55,510 bases of DNA from Bacillota bacterium (GTDB lineage: Bacteria; Bacillota; Sulfobacillia; Sulfobacillales; Sulfobacillaceae). The position numbers were made by a program, and so were the translations under genes. Each line of letters starts with the position of its first letter. Position 1 is the first letter of the stretch. Under the pieces are notes generated by a model. That model ran no database searches and was not told the DNA's origin. It worked only from the letters and a program-made list of their open reading frames with translations. Location of the stretch: contig JAJZZH010000022.1 in assembly GCA_021797675.1 (NCBI GenBank), positions 1 to 55,510 of the forward strand. Direction: 5' to 3'. This document shows positions 25,848 to 35,137 of this stretch, piece by piece.

Positions 25848-28169
25848 TTGAAGGAATTGCCGTTGTTACCGCTACGTGGAGTGCTGGTCTTTCCGTCGAT
25901 GGTGGTGCCGCTGGAAGTCGGCCGCGCCGGGAGTCTTCATGCCCTGGAGGCGGCCATGCTGCGCGACCGGGCTTTGCTCTTTGTGGCACAGCGCGAAACG
26001 GCGCTCGATGACCCGGGAGCCGACGATTTATACCGCGTTGGTGTGGTCGGTGAAGTCAAGCAGCTTTTAAAGATGCCCAGTGGCGGTTCAAAGGTGGTAG
26101 TGGAGGGCCTGGCCCGGGCCAAGGTGCTCTCGATCGATACCGAGGGAGAGCATTTCACGGCCACGGTCGAGGAAATTGGCGAAGATGCCGCCATCGACAC
26201 CGAGACGGAAGCGCTCATGCATCTGACCGTGCAACTCTTTGAACAGTACATCAAAAACGCCAATCGGATGCCGGGAGACGTGTCGTTAAGCATGAACCTG
26301 GATGATCCCGCACGCTTGGCGGACACCATCGCCAGCTACCTGGATGTGCGGACGCAGGAAAAACAGGAAGTCTTGGAAGCCTTCAGCGCCTATGATCGTC
26401 TGACCAAGGTATCCGACCTGCTATCCCACCAAATCGACTTGCTTGAAATCGAAAAACGCATTAATGTTCAGGTGCGTAAGCAGATGGAACACACGCAAAA
26501 GGAATATTATCTGCGTGAGCAATTGAAGGCGATTCAGCGGGAACTAGGCGAAACCGAAGACGATGTGAGCGAGATCGACGAGCTTCGCCAACGCTTGGCG
26601 GGCATCAAAAATCTCAGCGACGAAGTGCGGGAGAAAGTGCGCCGGGAGATCGACCGTTTGGCGAAGATGCCCGCCATGTCAGCCGAGGCGGTCGTGGTCC
26701 GTAACTATGTCGACTGGATTATGGCCTTGCCGTGGGATGAGGTAACCCCCGAGCAATTGGACATTCAACGGGCGGAGGAAACCCTCAATGCGGAGCACTA
26801 TGGCTTGGAGCGCGTGAAGGATCGGATCCTGGAGTACCTTGCCGTCCGTCAGCTCTCCCATTCGCTGAAAGGACCCATTTTATGTTTGGTAGGCCCTCCC
26901 GGAGTGGGGAAGACTTCGTTGGCGCGGTCGATTGCCCAGGCCACCGGACGCCGTTTCGTCCGAGTTTCTCTGGGTGGAGTGCGCGACGAAGCGGAAATCC
27001 GAGGCCATCGGAGAACGTACGTGGGCGCGATGCCGGGCCGCATTATTCAGGCGCTGCGCCAGGCGGGTTCCCGTAATCCCCTGTTGTTGCTGGATGAAGT
27101 GGATAAAATGGCGGCGGATTTTCGGGGGGATCCGGCAGCGGCGTTGTTGGAGGTCCTCGACCCAGAGCAAAACGCGCATTTTTCCGATCATTACATCGAA
27201 ATCCCGGTGAATTTATCGGAAGTCATGTTCATTACCACCGCCAATGTGGCTCACCCGATTCCCGCGCCCTTGCTTGATCGGATGGAGACCATTTCGATTG
27301 CCGGCTATACCGAAGAGGAAAAATTGCATATCGCGCGCCGGCATCTCTGGCCCAAACAGTGTACCCAGCATGGATTGGGTGACGGCCGGGTTACCATCAG
27401 CGACAACGCGCTGACCGAAATCATTCGGCACTACACGCGTGAAGCGGGTGTCCGCCAACTGGAGCGCCAACTCGAAAGTATTTTGCGCAAGGTCGCCCGT
27501 GAAGTGCTGCAGGGGCGCCAAAAAATCCCTGCGCGGGTCGGTAAGCATCGCGTTCCCTATTATTTGGGCCATGAAAGGGTGCATCACCAGATTGCCGAAC
27601 GCGGTCAATTGGTAGGCACGGTCATTGGCCTCGCCGTCACCCAAACGGGCGGGGATGTCATGTCGATTGAGGTGAGTGCCATGCCGGGAAAGGGCAAGCT
27701 CAGTCTGACCGGGCAGTTGGGCGACGTGATGCAAGAATCCGCCCAGGCGGCTTTTAGCTTCATTCGCGCCCATGCGGCCGAACTCGGGATCGCCACCAAT
27801 TTTCATGAGCAGGTGGATACCCATGTGCACGTTCCCGAAGGGGCCATCCCCAAGGATGGACCGTCAGCCGGGATTGCCATGGCGACCGCCATGATATCCG
27901 CGTTGACGGGCCAAGCGGTCGCCCCGGACTTGGCGATGACAGGAGAGATTACGCTCCGCGGTCGGGTGCTGCCCGTGGGGGGAATCAAAGAGAAGGCGCT
28001 GGCGGCCCACCGGGCCGGAGTGCGGGTGCTTATCGTGCCGCGGGCCAATGCCGCCGATCTGGAAGAAGTGCCGAGCTATATCGTCCGTTCGCTGTCTGTG
28101 CATTTGGTCGACTCGTTGGAAGAGGTCTTGCGACATGCTCTAATCAAGGGATCAGCCGATGGCAAGTAA
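25848..28169 (+). CDS. lon: ATP-dependent protease Lon
   Basis: A cytosolic quality-control protease of 773 residues, full family length. It has the N-terminal LON domain starting [13 protein letters not shown], a coiled-coil region, an AAA+ module with [15 protein letters not shown] near residue 348, and the peptidase domain. The catalytic Ser lies in [12 protein letters not shown] (about 671) and the Lys in [14 protein letters not shown] (about 714). The start is TTG 25848, placed by GAGGGGAGG about 10 bases upstream and by the family N-terminus. It overlaps engB by 11 bases. Confidence 0.97.
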   Translation: MKELPLLPLRGVLVFPSMVVPLEVGRAGSLHALEAAMLRDRALLFVAQRETALDDPGADDLYRVGVVGEVKQLLKMPSGGSKVVVEGLARAKVLSIDTEGEHFTATVEEIGEDAAIDTETEALMHLTVQLFEQYIKNANRMPGDVSLSMNLDDPARLADTIASYLDVRTQEKQEVLEAFSAYDRLTKVSDLLSHQIDLLEIEKRINVQVRKQMEHTQKEYYLREQLKAIQRELGETEDDVSEIDELRQRLAGIKNLSDEVREKVRREIDRLAKMPAMSAEAVVVRNYVDWIMALPWDEVTPEQLDIQRAEETLNAEHYGLERVKDRILEYLAVRQLSHSLKGPILCLVGPPGVGKTSLARSIAQATGRRFVRVSLGGVRDEAEIRGHRRTYVGAMPGRIIQALRQAGSRNPLLLLDEVDKMAADFRGDPAAALLEVLDPEQNAHFSDHYIEIPVNLSEVMFITTANVAHPIPAPLLDRMETISIAGYTEEEKLHIARRHLWPKQCTQHGLGDGRVTISDNALTEIIRHYTREAGVRQLERQLESILRKVAREVLQGRQKIPARVGKHRVPYYLGHERVHHQIAERGQLVGTVIGLAVTQTGGDVMSIEVSAMPGKGKLSLTGQLGDVMQESAQAAFSFIRAHAAELGIATNFHEQVDTHVHVPEGAIPKDGPSAGIAMATAMISALTGQAVAPDLAMTGEITLRGRVLPVGGIKEKALAAHRAGVRVLIVPRANAADLEEVPSYIVRSLSVHLVDSLEEVLRHALIKGSADGK

Positions 28170-28758
28170 ACGCCGTCCGTCAAATCCGCCGGCGAAAGGG
28201 GACCTGGCGGCGTCGGCGCTGGCAGCGACCGAGATGCCCGCCGAGGGGCTTCCCGAGTTCGCTTTTTTAGGGCGTTCGAATTCGGGAAAGTCGTCATTGA
28301 TTAATGGGTTGGTAGGCAGCAAGGTGGCCCGGGAAAGCCAGACCCCTGGCAAGACGACGCGCTTGCATTTTTACCGCATGTCGGAGTGGTATTTGGTCGA
28401 TTTGCCGGGATTCGGTTATGCCAAGCGTTCTAAAGCCGACCGCGCGTTTTTCGGGCAAGCGGTGGAGACGTATTTGACGACCCGTCAGCCGCTGTTGGGG
28501 GGGCTTTTGATTCAGGACTGCCGTCGTGACCCCGAGGAAGAAGAAGCGATGGTCGTGCAGTGGGCGGATGAATCCAATCGGTTCTTGGTGGTGGTGGCCA
28601 ATAAAATGGATAAACTGAATCGCCGAGAGCAGGGGGAGCGCTTAAGAGCTCTAGAGAACGCTTACGGCCGCCAGGTGCTCATGGTGTCGGCAAAATTCAA
28701 AGAGGGCTTGGACCCGGTGCGCAGCGCGATCCGAGGCTTAGGTCTCCGGCTTCCGTAA
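28159..28758 (+). CDS. engB: Ribosome biogenesis GTP-binding protein EngB/YsxC
   Basis: An essential GTPase for assembly of the large ribosomal subunit. The 199-residue protein has G1 GRSNSGKSSLIN, G2 TPGKTT, G3 DLPGFGYA, G4 NKMDK and G5 VSAKF. It has an N-terminal extension of about 30 residues before the G domain. ATG 28159 overlaps the end of lon by 11 bases, so the two are translationally coupled, as in Bacillus. The 3' end overlaps the convergent phosphatase gene by 21 bases. Confidence 0.96.
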   Translation: MASKRRPSNPPAKGDLAASALAATEMPAEGLPEFAFLGRSNSGKSSLINGLVGSKVARESQTPGKTTRLHFYRMSEWYLVDLPGFGYAKRSKADRAFFGQAVETYLTTRQPLLGGLLIQDCRRDPEEEEAMVVQWADESNRFLVVVANKMDKLNRREQGERLRALENAYGRQVLMVSAKFKEGLDPVRSAIRGLGLRLP

Positions 28759-29349
28759 CCATTGATAGGGAGTAGGACGGCCAAAATCAATCGACGGCCA
28801 GCGCGGCCCTGCGATCTGTCGCTGACGATGCAGGTGGTGGATGAGAATCAACAGAAAACCCGAATGGGATACGACGGCAATCTGCCGGTACGGGTGAAAT
28901 TTGTCGGCGAGTAACTGAATGGCGGTGTTTGCACGACGATAGCTGGCGGCGGGCACTTCCGCCTGGTGTCCGCGAAACCACGCTAAGCGCAGATAACTCC
29001 ACCATACTTCCCCGGGCCAGTGGTTGGACAAAAACCACCCTGGCCCGTCGGGAATCAACACCGGCACCTCGCGCAACAGGGCATGCACTTCGATCGGGGC
29101 TCCGCGGGCAAAAAGGCGGGCCGTCTCGTAAGCCCGCGGTAAATCTGACGTCAAAACCAGGTCGGGTTTGCGATATTGTTCATAAAGTGCGCCTAGCCGG
29201 TCCCGCTCGATCGGGCTAAGCCCGGCCGAGTCGTAGGCTTCGAGGTAGCGGTTAAATTGCTCGCGGCTAACGCGCCTGCGATTAGCGGGGACGTCAGGCC
29301 TACCGTGCCGGATAATCCACAGCCGCGTATCGCGCACATCATTGATCAT
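28738..29349 (-). CDS. Histidine phosphatase superfamily protein
   Basis: A 203-residue protein with the phosphohistidine motif LWIIRHGRPD at the N-terminus, TSDLPRAYETA (second arginine), and the catalytic VVSHSGFL near residue 160. This is the phosphoglycerate-mutase/phosphatase fold. The substrate is unknown. It is unusually rich in aromatic residues in the middle (GWFLSNHWPGEVWWSYLRLAWF). ATG 29349 has only a partial ribosome binding site (AGGG). It overlaps engB tail-to-tail. Confidence 0.85.
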   Translation of the reverse strand: MINDVRDTRLWIIRHGRPDVPANRRRVSREQFNRYLEAYDSAGLSPIERDRLGALYEQYRKPDLVLTSDLPRAYETARLFARGAPIEVHALLREVPVLIPDGPGWFLSNHWPGEVWWSYLRLAWFRGHQAEVPAASYRRANTAIQLLADKFHPYRQIAVVSHSGFLLILIHHLHRQRQIAGPRWPSIDFGRPTPYQWLRKPET

Positions 29350-29605
29350 ATCAAAACCCTAATGGATCTCGCCCTCAGGGTCAAGCGCGATATCGGCGGG
29401 AATTTGGCGGCGGCCCGGACCTCAATTCGGCAAATCGGCGGAAACAGTCACCAACCACCGGCGTCTGTCTACAATGATCCTGGAACGAGAATAGCGGGGC
29501 GCTCCAGCATTTCCAATACATACCCCCGGCCGACGACAGGATTTGAGCGCTTTGGCGTCGAACCTAGCTAAGCCATCTTCAGACAACTTGCGAGGTGATG
29601 CGTGG

Positions 29606-30136
29606 ATGATGGTTGCTCTGATCAGGACCAAGAAGAGGATTCGGCCGCTGACCCAAGAGGACGTGACGACCCTAATGCAATGGAGCCAAGACCCTGAATT
29701 GCAGCGGTTAACGGGACGCACGTTCCCATCGGAAAAGGATGGCGCGTTGTGGTGGCATGCTGTCGAGCGGGATCCGACGCGATTAGCGATGGCGATATTG
29801 GATGACGATGGCCAATTCATTGGCGACGTGGAACTGGAAAACGTGGCGTGGCGGGCCGGCGAGGCTGAATTGCGCATTGCCATCGGAGAAAAATCCTGTT
29901 GGAATCGCGGATACGGCACCGAAGCGTTGAGTGAAATGGCGCAAATAGCCTTTAAAGAACTGCATTTGCACTCATTATATCTGAGGGTATCCGAACGGAA
30001 TGTGCGGGCCATCCGCTCCTATCACAAGGCTGGCTTTCGCAAGGTTGCCCGGCTGTCGGCAACCGGTCGGCTCCAAGGTGGAGACCCCTTGGTTTTGATG
30101 CGAAGAACCCGCGTTGACGTCGAGGAAACGCCTTAG
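29606..30136 (+). CDS. GNAT acetyltransferase, RimJ/RimL type
   Basis: A probable N-acetyltransferase of 176 residues. Family features are IRPLTQEDVTTLMQWSQDPE at the N-terminus, GDVELENVAWRAGEAELRIAIG, the acetyl-CoA loop NRGYGTEALSEM, and LRVSERNVRAIRSYHKAGFRKV. ATG 29606 follows GAGGTGATG; ATG 29609 is equally possible. Substrate unknown; antibiotic, protein and polyamine acetylation are all possible for this class. Confidence 0.85.
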   Translation: MMVALIRTKKRIRPLTQEDVTTLMQWSQDPELQRLTGRTFPSEKDGALWWHAVERDPTRLAMAILDDDGQFIGDVELENVAWRAGEAELRIAIGEKSCWNRGYGTEALSEMAQIAFKELHLHSLYLRVSERNVRAIRSYHKAGFRKVARLSATGRLQGGDPLVLMRRTRVDVEETP

Positions 30137-30758
30137 ACCCGCGCGGGAAGATGCCGGAATGACGGGTGGATGAATGGAGACGCGCATCAGGACACCCGCG
30201 GGTCATCGGTGGCCCCGAGCGGCGAAGTGCTGATCCGCCCGTGGGAATCCGTGGAGCGTGAGCGGGCTGCAACTCGAGTTGAGGTTGTGGTGACCCGAAA
30301 GCAAGGGTCGGCTGCCAAGATGCCGCACGACGTCCTCGCGGCCCCCGGCAGGCGCGAAAATCGCCACGCGTCAAGGCGCCCAACTTCAAGACGCTTTCGG
30401 ATCCGACGGTCTCCGGTGCGATCCACGCGATCTTGCTCAAGATAGGCGCCTTCGACCCGAGCCAGCGCGGTCGGGTGGTCCACCAAGACATTTTTGGCGG
30501 ACCAGGTACCCGGCGCACCGAGGGACCGCTTGATGCCGGTCGGTGCCGGGTGTCGCACGGTCGCCACGAAGGTCTTGGCAACCCACGCAATTTTGGGTCG
30601 CGCTGTCGAGATGAACTTTTCAAGAACGATGCGGCATGCTCCATTGGAATATGCGCGGGGCGTAGCCCGCGATGCGTTCGAATATGCTTCGCGGTCGTGG
30701 AGAATCCGGTCAACCCGTCAAGCCCGCCACGGGCGATCCCCCTCGCTGCCTGCGCGCC
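30137..30758. other. Gene-free stretch after the acetyltransferase
   Basis: About 620 bases. Frames of 90-250 codons exist on both strands but they are arginine/serine/proline-rich, lack ribosome binding sites, and show no motif. No terminator or structured RNA is evident. It is probably eroded sequence of unknown origin. Confidence 0.4.
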
Positions 30759-31667
30759 TCACGGGGTGAGCGTCAAGGCGATCAAGGACGGATGCCGGCG
30801 TACCCCATCGCGGTAGGCGGGCCAAGCGATTCCCGCATTCATCCAAAATGCTCGACCGCGTTCGTAAGTGCTTCGCGTAGGCAGCGAGGCCGGGGCAAGC
30901 CAGTGATAGCGCTGGGCCGTGGCTACTTCCCAGGTGACCGGGAGTCCGGTGGATGAGACGCTCTTCGCGATGGTCGCGGGAGAATGGGTGCGCAGATACC
31001 AAAGACTCAAGTTTAGTGCCGCTAAAAAGGGCGGCAGCTTCGGGCCGCGGCCGTTGACGACCGAAGTCGGGATGGGACCGGTCGAGGCGGCCAATACGGC
31101 GAGCACCCGAGCCGAACGCCGAAGGCGGAGCAGCCGATACCAAAGGCTGCTATTAGCCAAGACATAAGGCAAGAGACCCTCCTTCCACAGGGTCAGGATC
31201 CGGGATTCCGCGAGAGGAACCAGCCAGGGATGGGAAATGTCGTGCAAGGCCATCACGCCTTCGAAGATCCCCGTCAACGTCGGATACTCGCCAGGATATA
31301 CGACCGGAACCTGGTTGAGACCGGCCAGCCGGAACCCGGGATCGCGCCGAGGGGCAACAATGGCAGCCTCGGCCCCCAAGCTGATCACTCCACGGATCGG
31401 CCAACGGCTCCCGGCGGGCAGGATGCGAATGTCCGCCCGATGGCTCGACCCCTCGACGACTCGAATGCCCTCCTGGGCGAAGAATCCGAGGTTTTGGCCC
31501 AGCCGGACGCACAGCGCGGCCAAACTTTGACTCGGGGCAATGTGAATGACGACCGCTTCCATCCTGGGACTAGGAGGGCGATGGACTCCACAGGCACTGA
31601 CCCCGATGGCGGCTCCGGCGAGAAGCCCTCCCGCCGCCACAGCCCGGATCCCGTACGACAACTTCAC
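30759..31667 (-). CDS. Lipoprotein, probable NMT1/SsuA-type substrate-binding protein
   Basis: The start GTG 31667 follows AGGAGGGG at 9 bases. It gives a clean lipoprotein signal: basic KLSYGIR, a hydrophobic stretch, then the lipobox VSAC at about residue 25. The mature part (LCVRLGQNLGFFAQEGIRVV, ISLGAEAAIVAPRRD, a lysine/tyrosine-rich C-terminus ending AGIAWPAYRDGVRRHP) has the layout of small periplasmic-binding proteins for sulfonates, taurine or thiamine precursors. No permease or ATPase gene is adjacent, so it is an orphan component. Total 302 residues. Ligand unknown. Confidence 0.65.
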   Translation of the reverse strand: MKLSYGIRAVAAGGLLAGAAIGVSACGVHRPPSPRMEAVVIHIAPSQSLAALCVRLGQNLGFFAQEGIRVVEGSSHRADIRILPAGSRWPIRGVISLGAEAAIVAPRRDPGFRLAGLNQVPVVYPGEYPTLTGIFEGVMALHDISHPWLVPLAESRILTLWKEGLLPYVLANSSLWYRLLRLRRSARVLAVLAASTGPIPTSVVNGRGPKLPPFLAALNLSLWYLRTHSPATIAKSVSSTGLPVTWEVATAQRYHWLAPASLPTRSTYERGRAFWMNAGIAWPAYRDGVRRHPSLIALTLTP

Positions 31668-31789
31668 GTCCCGCTTCCCCTCCTGTCCCCTATCCATGTG
31701 TATGTGCCGGGGACAGGCTAAGAACGCGGCCACCGAGGTTTTTCCTGGCCGCAGTGGGTCGACGATCCTGTGCCTTGAGGGGCTGCGCA

Positions 31790-31817
31790 TTGACAGACTC
31801 TTTGACTTCGGTATAAT
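31790..31817 (+). promoter_or_regulatory. Full-consensus promoter of groES
   Basis: TTGACA (31790-31795) and TATAAT (31812-31817) are separated by 16 bases, both perfect matches. Transcription would start near 31824, about 52 bases before the groES ATG. No CIRCE repeat (TTAGCACTC-N9-GAGTGCTAA) is present in the leader. Confidence 0.88.
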
Positions 31818-31875
31818 TAATCTTGCTCCCTTTTTGGGCTACTCTTGATTTGATTGACTCGAGGAGGATTCAACA

Positions 31876-32139
31876 ATGCAGGTGAAACCGTTGGGTGATC
31901 GTGTCCTAGTAAAAATGGTCCAGGAACAGGAGAAAACGCAGGGTGGGATCTACATACCTGACACGGCGAAAGACCGACCGCAGACGGGGTTGGTGGTAGC
32001 GGTTGGAGACGGTGAGGAAATCAAGGTGAAGACGGGACAGAAGATTCTATTCGCCAAGTTTTCCGGCACCGAGATCAAGATTGACAACGAGGACCATTTG
32101 ATTTTGTCGGCAGATGATGTCCTCGCCGTCGTAGAATAG
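31876..32139 (+). CDS. groES: Co-chaperonin GroES
   Basis: The 10-kDa lid of the GroEL chaperonin, 87 residues. It has VKPLGDRVLVKMVQEQEKTQGGIYIPDTAKDRPQTG (given in parts: PLGDRVLVK, KTQGGIYIPDTA), where the mobile loop lies between, VVAVGDG, and FAKFSGTEIKIDNEDHLILSADDVLAVVE in fragments FAKFSGTEIKI and HLILSADDVLAVV. GAGGAGG precedes ATG 31876. The next gene is the T-box-controlled valS, not groEL, which is unusual. The promoter is a perfect sigma-A type without CIRCE, suggesting constitutive high expression. Confidence 0.97.
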   Translation: MQVKPLGDRVLVKMVQEQEKTQGGIYIPDTAKDRPQTGLVVAVGDGEEIKVKTGQKILFAKFSGTEIKIDNEDHLILSADDVLAVVE

Positions 32140-32170
32140 CCAAGATCGAGAACATTCCGGATAGTGCTCT

Positions 32171-32400
32171 AGGCTGATGAAGAGGATGAATCCTTCGGTG
32201 TTGCGCGGACGATAGTGAGCCGGGACAGTGCAAACCGGTGTTCGCGGGAAGGTGGGTGGCCTCGGAGGCGCTCGGCGCAGCGTCGAGCGGGTGGACCCGT
32301 TAGCGTCTGCTGAGCCGGTGATGTCTACCGGAAATTAAGGTGGTACCGCGACAGCGACCTGTTTCGCCCTTAAAGCGAACAGGTCGCTATTTGATCGTCG
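32171..32400 (+). promoter_or_regulatory. T-box leader of valS
   Basis: The T-box AAGGTGGTACCGCG is at 32337-32350. The 5' part (GATGAAGAGGATGAAT, then GATAGTGAGCC) fits Stem I. GTG-GCCTCGGAG at 32256-32267 occupies the specifier position, giving the valine codon GTG. The variable T in the box predicts discriminator A. A long hairpin (32353-32388) follows as terminator. Specificity for valine agrees with the downstream valyl-tRNA synthetase gene. Confidence 0.87.
32353..32388 (+). terminator. T-box-controlled hairpin before valS
   Basis: AGCGACCTGTTTCGC (32353-32367) pairs with GCGAACAGGTCGCT (32375-32388) with one bulged T. The following sequence (ATTTGATCG) has only a short T-run, so this terminator may be weaker than the one before proB. 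Confidence 0.75.
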
Positions 32401-32450
32401 GCCATAATGACTCACCGCCCAGGGCCGCCGAGGCGCGGGACGGAGCGATG

Positions 32451-32495
32451 GAGACCCAGGAGACCCAGGAGACCCAAGAGACCCAAGAGACCAAG
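32451..32495 (+). repeat. Five tandem 9-nt repeats just before valS
   Basis: The unit GAGACCCAR is repeated: two copies of GAGACCCAG, two of GAGACCCAA and a final GAGACCAAG that merges into the valS ribosome binding site AAGGAGGG. The repeat is not part of the valS protein, because no in-frame start precedes it. It lies in the untranslated leader after the terminator. It could arise by slippage and could vary in copy number. Confidence 0.9.
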
Positions 32496-32500
32496 GAGGG

Positions 32501-35137
32501 ATGATGGTCGTGGAATTGCCGCCCCGTTATCTGCCCGCTCAGGTGGAGGGCAAATGGTACCAGTTTTGGCGAGAGCACGGGTATTTTACCCCCCAGTTTG
32601 ACCCTGATCGTCCGGTATTCAGCGTGGTGTTGCCTCCACCCAATGTGACCGGCGTGCTGCATGTGGGCCATGCGCTGAATCATACCTGGCAAGACATCTT
32701 GGTGCGTTATCACCGAATGTTGGGGGATAACACGCTTTGGCTTCCGGGCAGCGATCACGCGGGCATCCATACCCAGATGAAAGTCGACGAATTAATCCGA
32801 AGTCAGGGCGGAAACCGGCAGGCCATGGGACGTCAACGCTTTGTGGAGGCAGTGTGGCAGTGGAAGGCCGAATACGGCGGTGAGATATTGCGCCAGTTGG
32901 CCTTGCTGGGAAATTCGGTCGACTGGTCCCGACTTCGGTTTACGTTGGATGCCGAGCTCACGCAAGCGGTGATCGAGGCATTTGTGCGCCTTTATGAACA
33001 AGGGCTGATTTATCGCGGAGACTATATCACCAATTGGTGCGTCTCCTGCCGGACCGCGCTTTCCGATATCGAAGTTGAACACGTTGAGCAGCCTGGGCAG
33101 TTAACCTATATCCGGTATCCGCTGAGCGACGGCAGCGGCTCGCTCACGGTAGCCACCACGCGTCCGGAGACGCTGCTGGGAGACAGCGCTGTCGCCGTTC
33201 ATCCCGATGATGCGCGCTACGCCGACATGATTGGCCAAACCGTGACCCTTCCTCTTTTAGGGCGCCAAATTCCCGTCGTCGGAGACCGGGCGGTCGAACG
33301 GGAATTCGGCACGGGCGCCGTCAAGGTCACCCCGGCCCACGACCCGCTGGATTTTGCCATTGGACAACGCCACCATCTGGCGACCATCCGGGTCATTGGG
33401 GAAGACGGCACGATGACGGACGCCGCCGGTCCCTATCAGGGGATCGATCGCAATCGTGCTCGTCAACGCGTCCTGGAAGATTTGGCCTCGCAGGGCAGCA
33501 TCGAACGCCAGGAATCCATCGTGCATGCGGTTGGGCACTGCGAGAAATGCCATCAGATTATTGAACCGCTGGTATCGCGGCAGTGGTTCGTGCGCATGAA
33601 ACCCCTCGCCGGACCGGCACTGGCTGCGGTGGATCGGGGCTTGGTGCGCTTTGCCCCTGCCCGTTTTGAAAAGATTTATCGTCATTGGCTGACCAACGTG
33701 CACGACTGGTGCATCTCGCGCCAGATCTGGTGGGGCCATCGAATTCCCGCCTATTATTGCGAGTGCGGTCAAATCGTGGTGGCGGCGGTTAAGCCGGACG
33801 CCTGTCCCGTGTGTCAAGGCCCGTTAACCCAGGATCCCGACGTGCTCGACACCTGGTTTTCGTCGGCACTGTGGCCGTTTTCCACCTTGGGTTGGCCGAA
33901 TGAGGGACCAGATTTGCAACGGTATTACCCGACCTCGGTCTTATGCACCGGCCACGATATCATCTCCTTCTGGGTATCGCGCATGATCATGGAAGGCCTG
34001 CATTTCACCGCTGAACCGCCATTTTCTACCGTCCTGATCAACGGCTTGGTCCGCGACGACGAAGGTCGCAAGATGTCGAAGTCGCTCGGCAACGGGGTGG
34101 ATCCGGTGGCTATGATCGAACGCTACGGGGCCGATGCGCTGCGCATGGCGTTGGTCCTGGGCAGCGCTCCCGGCAATGATATCCGGTTTTCCGAGACCAA
34201 GGTTGAGTCGGCCATGCATTTTGCCAACAAGGTGTATAATGCCGTCCGTTTCGTCTTGATGCATCAATCCGAGGAGCGCGAATTGCCGGCCGTGGCCCAC
34301 CCCGCCGACCGCTGGATTCGCGCCCGCTTGCAGCACGCCGTGCGCCGGGTGACGCAAGCCATTGAGCAATTTGAGTTTGGCGAGGCCGCGCGCTCCGTGT
34401 ATGATTTCTTTTGGGATGAGTTTTGCGACTGGTACATCGAGTTCGCCAAGGTCCGTCTGAACGGAACCGACGCCAGCGCCAAGGCTGCCACCCGGACGAC
34501 GCTAGCTGAGGTGGCGGAGACTGCGCTGGCTTTGTTGCATCCTTTCATGCCGTTTGTCACCGAGGAACTGTGGCAAGCGTTGCCGCATCGAGGAGGAGAG
34601 ACGATCGTGCTGCGTCATTGGCCAGCAGCCGCGGATGACGCTGGCCCGGAGCTTGCCAGTGACCTGGTCGCGGTCGAGCAGACGATGGCGGCCGTGCGTA
34701 CGGTGCGAAACCTCCGAGCCGAGTTGAACCTGCCGCCGTCGCAGCGGATCGGCGTGGTTCTGTTGGCAGACGATGACCAAACCCTGGTGGCCTGGCGGCG
34801 CCTGGGACCGGAATTGGCTGCCCTGGTCAAGGCTTCGGAACTGCGGATGGCCTTAAAGATCGGGATGGAGCGGCCCCGGCAGGCAATTTCCGGGGTCACG
34901 GCAGGCGGTATGGCCCTGGTCCCTTTGCAAGGGGTGGTCGATCTCGAGCGCGAGCGAGCCCGGCTGATCAAGGCTGAGGACGCAACCCGGAAGGAATTGC
35001 AGCAGACCGTCCGTCGCTTGGCGGACCGGAACTTTGTGCAGCGGGCGCCGGCCGAGGTGGTGGAGGCCTCAGAGCGTCGGCGAGGGGAGTTGGAGGCCCG
35101 GCTGGAACGCCTCGCCGAACGGCTGGCAGATTTATGA
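32501..35137 (+). CDS. valS: Valyl-tRNA synthetase
   Basis: A class I synthetase charging tRNA-Val, 878 residues, normal length. The HIGH motif appears as HVGH in PNVTGVLHVGHALNHTW (about residue 54), KMSKS as GRKMSKSLGNGVD (about 524). The CP1 editing domain lies between, with TTRPETLLGDSAVAVHP, and a zinc-type cluster CEKCHQ ... CECGQ ... CPVCQ follows. The C-terminus is the coiled-coil arm typical of ValS. AAGGAGGG ends at the base before ATG 32501, so the true start may be ATG 32504 or GTG 32510. The stop overlaps folC (ATGA). Confidence 0.97.
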   Translation: MMVVELPPRYLPAQVEGKWYQFWREHGYFTPQFDPDRPVFSVVLPPPNVTGVLHVGHALNHTWQDILVRYHRMLGDNTLWLPGSDHAGIHTQMKVDELIRSQGGNRQAMGRQRFVEAVWQWKAEYGGEILRQLALLGNSVDWSRLRFTLDAELTQAVIEAFVRLYEQGLIYRGDYITNWCVSCRTALSDIEVEHVEQPGQLTYIRYPLSDGSGSLTVATTRPETLLGDSAVAVHPDDARYADMIGQTVTLPLLGRQIPVVGDRAVEREFGTGAVKVTPAHDPLDFAIGQRHHLATIRVIGEDGTMTDAAGPYQGIDRNRARQRVLEDLASQGSIERQESIVHAVGHCEKCHQIIEPLVSRQWFVRMKPLAGPALAAVDRGLVRFAPARFEKIYRHWLTNVHDWCISRQIWWGHRIPAYYCECGQIVVAAVKPDACPVCQGPLTQDPDVLDTWFSSALWPFSTLGWPNEGPDLQRYYPTSVLCTGHDIISFWVSRMIMEGLHFTAEPPFSTVLINGLVRDDEGRKMSKSLGNGVDPVAMIERYGADALRMALVLGSAPGNDIRFSETKVESAMHFANKVYNAVRFVLMHQSEERELPAVAHPADRWIRARLQHAVRRVTQAIEQFEFGEAARSVYDFFWDEFCDWYIEFAKVRLNGTDASAKAATRTTLAEVAETALALLHPFMPFVTEELWQALPHRGGETIVLRHWPAAADDAGPELASDLVAVEQTMAAVRTVRNLRAELNLPPSQRIGVVLLADDDQTLVAWRRLGPELAALVKASELRMALKIGMERPRQAISGVTAGGMALVPLQGVVDLERERARLIKAEDATRKELQQTVRRLADRNFVQRAPAEVVEASERRRGELEARLERLAERLADL

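Noticed and set aside
31796-31875. Possible CIRCE element in the groES leader
   Set aside because: GAGTG- and CTC-containing bits are present but no nine-base inverted repeat with nine-base spacing can be formed.
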